DNA from: Clostridia bacterium
GTDB lineage: Bacteria > Bacillota_A > Clostridia > Christensenellales > Aristaeellaceae
Assembly (NCBI GenBank): GCA_017481185.1
Contig: JAFUPO010000339.1
Span: forward strand, 1-6,799
Length of the DNA stretch: 6,799 nucleotides
Reading direction: 5' to 3'
Shown here: piece after piece, positions 5,590 through 6,799 of the stretch
Layout of the letters: every line of letters starts with the position of its first letter
Numbering within the stretch: the first letter of the stretch is position 1
The notes under the pieces: generated by a model
Databases searched by the model: none
What the model was told of the DNA's origin: nothing
The model's input: only the letters and a program-made list of their open reading frames with translations
Made by a program: the position numbers and the translations under genes

Positions 5590-6553
5590 ATTCTTCCGTG
5601 GCTTCTTCCTGCTTGGGCGCTTCCTGCTGCTTGGGGGCAGCCTTCTTGGCGGGCTTCTTCAGGGTAATGACCACGTGGCGGTTGGGTTCCTCGCCCTCAG
5701 AGTGGGTATCCACGGCGTCATTAGCCTGCAAGGCGCTGTGCAGGATGCGGCGCTCGTAGGGATTCATGGGCTCCAGGCTCACCTTACGGCCGGTCTTCAC
5801 GGCACGGTTAGCCATGCGGTTGGCCAGGCGGGTGAGGGCTTCCTCACGCTTGGCGCGGTAATTTTCGGTATCCAGGGTCACCCGAGTATAGCCTTCCTGG
5901 CCCTTGTTAACCCGCAGGCTGGTCAGGTACTGGAGGGCGTCCAGCGTCTCACCCCGGCGGCCAATGAGGATGCCCAGAGTATCGCCGGTCATGTTCACCA
6001 GCACGTTGCCGTTTTCATCGGTGGATACGGCCACGCTGACGTTCACGCCCATCATCTGGGTCAGGGTTTGCAGGAACTGCTGGGCCTTGCCAGCAGCGGT
6101 CTCAGGATCAGCCTGGGGAGCCATCTCCACAGGAGCGGCAGGAGCCTTGGGGGCTTCCTTCTTTTCAGCCTTGGGAGCAGGCTTGCGCTCGCTCTTGGTC
6201 GCTTCCTTCTTCTGCTCCTTCTTTTCAGGCTTGGCAGCTTCCTTCTTTTCAGCTTTGGGAGCTTCCTTTTTCTCAGCCTTAGGGGCTTCTTTCTTTTCGG
6301 GCTTGGGCTCGCGCTTTTCGGCCCGAGCGGGCTTGGCAGGCTTGGAAGCGGTCAGGGAGGCCAGGGGGTCTTCTTCCTCTTCCTTCACGGTCAGGCGAAC
6401 CTTGGCCATGCGGCTGCCAAACAGGCCGAACAGGCCCTTGGAGCCTTCCTGGAGGATCTCGATGGTCACGTCGCCAATGGAAACGCCCAGCTGCTCAAGG
6501 CCAGCGGAAATGGCTTCTTCTACGTTCTTGGCAGATGCTTCGTAAGATCTCAT
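5588..6553 (-). CDS. khpB: RNA-binding protein Jag/KhpB (EloR)
   Basis: The cytoplasmic RNA-binding protein usually encoded after yidC (Jag, SpoIIIJ-associated; KhpB/EloR), linked in Gram-positives to cell elongation and post-transcriptional control. The order of domains in 321 residues is Jag_N (about 1-56, with the conserved KGLFGLFG at 39-46), a long charged linker (about 58-150) rich in Lys, Glu, Ala and Pro with repeated EKKEAPKA units, a KH domain (about 155-228) with the RNA-binding loop GRRG at 198-201, and an R3H domain with R268-x3-H272 and the conserved THSEGEEPNRHVVI (283-296). A Lys/Gln/Glu tail closes it. The start overlaps the yidC stop as ATGA; a GAGGGG ribosome binding site lies about 10 bases upstream. 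It is the last gene of its operon, 8 bases from a strong hairpin. Confidence 0.96.
   Translation of the reverse strand: MRSYEASAKNVEEAISAGLEQLGVSIGDVTIEILQEGSKGLFGLFGSRMAKVRLTVKEEEEDPLASLTASKPAKPARAEKREPKPEKKEAPKAEKKEAPKAEKKEAAKPEKKEQKKEATKSERKPAPKAEKKEAPKAPAAPVEMAPQADPETAAGKAQQFLQTLTQMMGVNVSVAVSTDENGNVLVNMTGDTLGILIGRRGETLDALQYLTSLRVNKGQEGYTRVTLDTENYRAKREEALTRLANRMANRAVKTGRKVSLEPMNPYERRILHSALQANDAVDTHSEGEEPNRHVVITLKKPAKKAAPKQQEAPKQEEATEE
6143..6298 (-). repeat. EKKEAPKA repeats in the Jag linker
   Basis: Residues 86-137 of Jag contain repeated eight-residue units: EKKEAPKA at 86-93, 94-101 and 130-137, a variant EKKEAAKP at 102-109, and shorter EKKEQ/KKEAT forms between. On the plus strand this appears as recurring CTTCTTTTCAGCCTTGGGAG-like blocks. 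It is probably a flexible or single-helix charged spacer between Jag_N and the KH domain and may vary in copy number between strains. Confidence 0.75.
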
Positions 6554-6799
6554 TTAATAGTCCCCTCTCCCACAGTCACATTCTTTTCCTTGGCATCCTT
6601 GGCATCCAGATACTTATTCACCAGGAAAGTCTGCACGGCGGCGATCACGTTGGAGGCCACCCAGTACAGAGCGAAACCCGCGTTGTACTGGAAGCAGATG
6701 ATCAAGGAGAAGATGGGGAAGAACCACTTCATGAAAGCGCCGTTGCCCATGGGGTTCTGCTGGTTGTTGTCAGCGGGCGCGGGAGTGGTGGGGGTCAGA
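6550..6799 (-). CDS. yidC: Membrane protein insertase YidC (Oxa1 family), C-terminal part only
   Basis: The last 82 residues of a YidC/SpoIIIJ insertase; the rest lies beyond the right edge. It inserts and folds inner-membrane proteins, alone or with SecYEG. Identity rests on the C-terminal Oxa1 block: a methionine-rich amphipathic approach (NPMGNGAFMKWFFPIF), then two hydrophobic helices (about PIFSLIICF and GFALYWVASNVIAAVQTFLV) and the N-K-Y-L ending, with a short charged cytoplasmic tail. The preceding visible stretch is Pro/Thr/Asn/Gln-rich (LTPTTPAPADNNQQNP), a loop insertion before the last two helices. The methionine at 6748-6750 is internal, not the start. The gene overlaps jag by 4 bases (ATGA), as in many Bacillota. 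Confidence 0.93.
   Translation of the reverse strand, partial: LTPTTPAPADNNQQNPMGNGAFMKWFFPIFSLIICFQYNAGFALYWVASNVIAAVQTFLVNKYLDAKDAKEKNVTVGEGTIK

Noticed and set aside
5904..6545. Plus-strand open frame of 213 codons with Ser/Phe/Ala repeats
   Set aside because: The repeats are the antisense image of the Jag EKKEAPKA linker; there is no start signal, and jag is certain.

Overview
The window looks like a chromosomal segment of a low-to-mid GC Bacillota (Firmicutes), most likely an anaerobic Clostridia-type bacterium. The reasons are a flotillin FloA with a short NfeD partner, a family 4 iron-sulfur uracil-DNA glycosylase beside a cysteine-poor paralogue, a yidC-jag pair, strong AGGAGG ribosome binding sites, use of a TTG start, and extended -10 promoters. 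The exact order or family cannot be fixed from this sequence. Coding density is high and no stretch longer than about 130 bases lacks a gene. I see no rRNA, tRNA, CRISPR array, insertion sequence or phage gene.

Layout, left to right. Bases 1-1836 (minus strand) hold nfeD, then floA, then the start of an unrecognised small membrane-anchored protein that runs off the left edge. nfeD has its own likely extended -10 promoter. Bases 1927-4180 (minus strand) hold a compact set transcribed in the order trmL, an acidic Tyr/Pro/Glu-rich single-pass membrane protein, a [4Fe-4S] uracil-DNA glycosylase, and a second UDG-fold protein without the cluster cysteines. Its promoter lies at 4213-4241. Divergently, on the plus strand, are an EamA/DMT-type transporter (4313-5200) and rpmB (ribosomal protein L28, 5260-5472), the latter with a near-consensus promoter inside the 3' end of the transporter gene. 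rpmB converges on the minus-strand yidC-jag pair (yidC cut by the right edge). Two strong hairpin terminators fill the 115-base gap between them.

How the genes fit together. YidC inserts membrane proteins, and Jag/KhpB is its usual operon partner, an RNA-binding regulator linked to cell elongation and envelope synthesis. NfeD and FloA form a membrane-microdomain (flotillin) module. TrmL modifies the wobble position of certain tRNAs. The tandem UDG-superfamily proteins belong to uracil-removal DNA repair, though the activity of the second is uncertain. Most of the window is conserved housekeeping content. The less explained parts are the two membrane-anchored unknown proteins, the UDG pair, and several regulatory layouts: a -35 region usable on both strands, an inverted repeat spanning the nfeD promoter, and a GC-rich hairpin facing the 'wrong' way after floA. 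I found no convincing undescribed multi-gene system.
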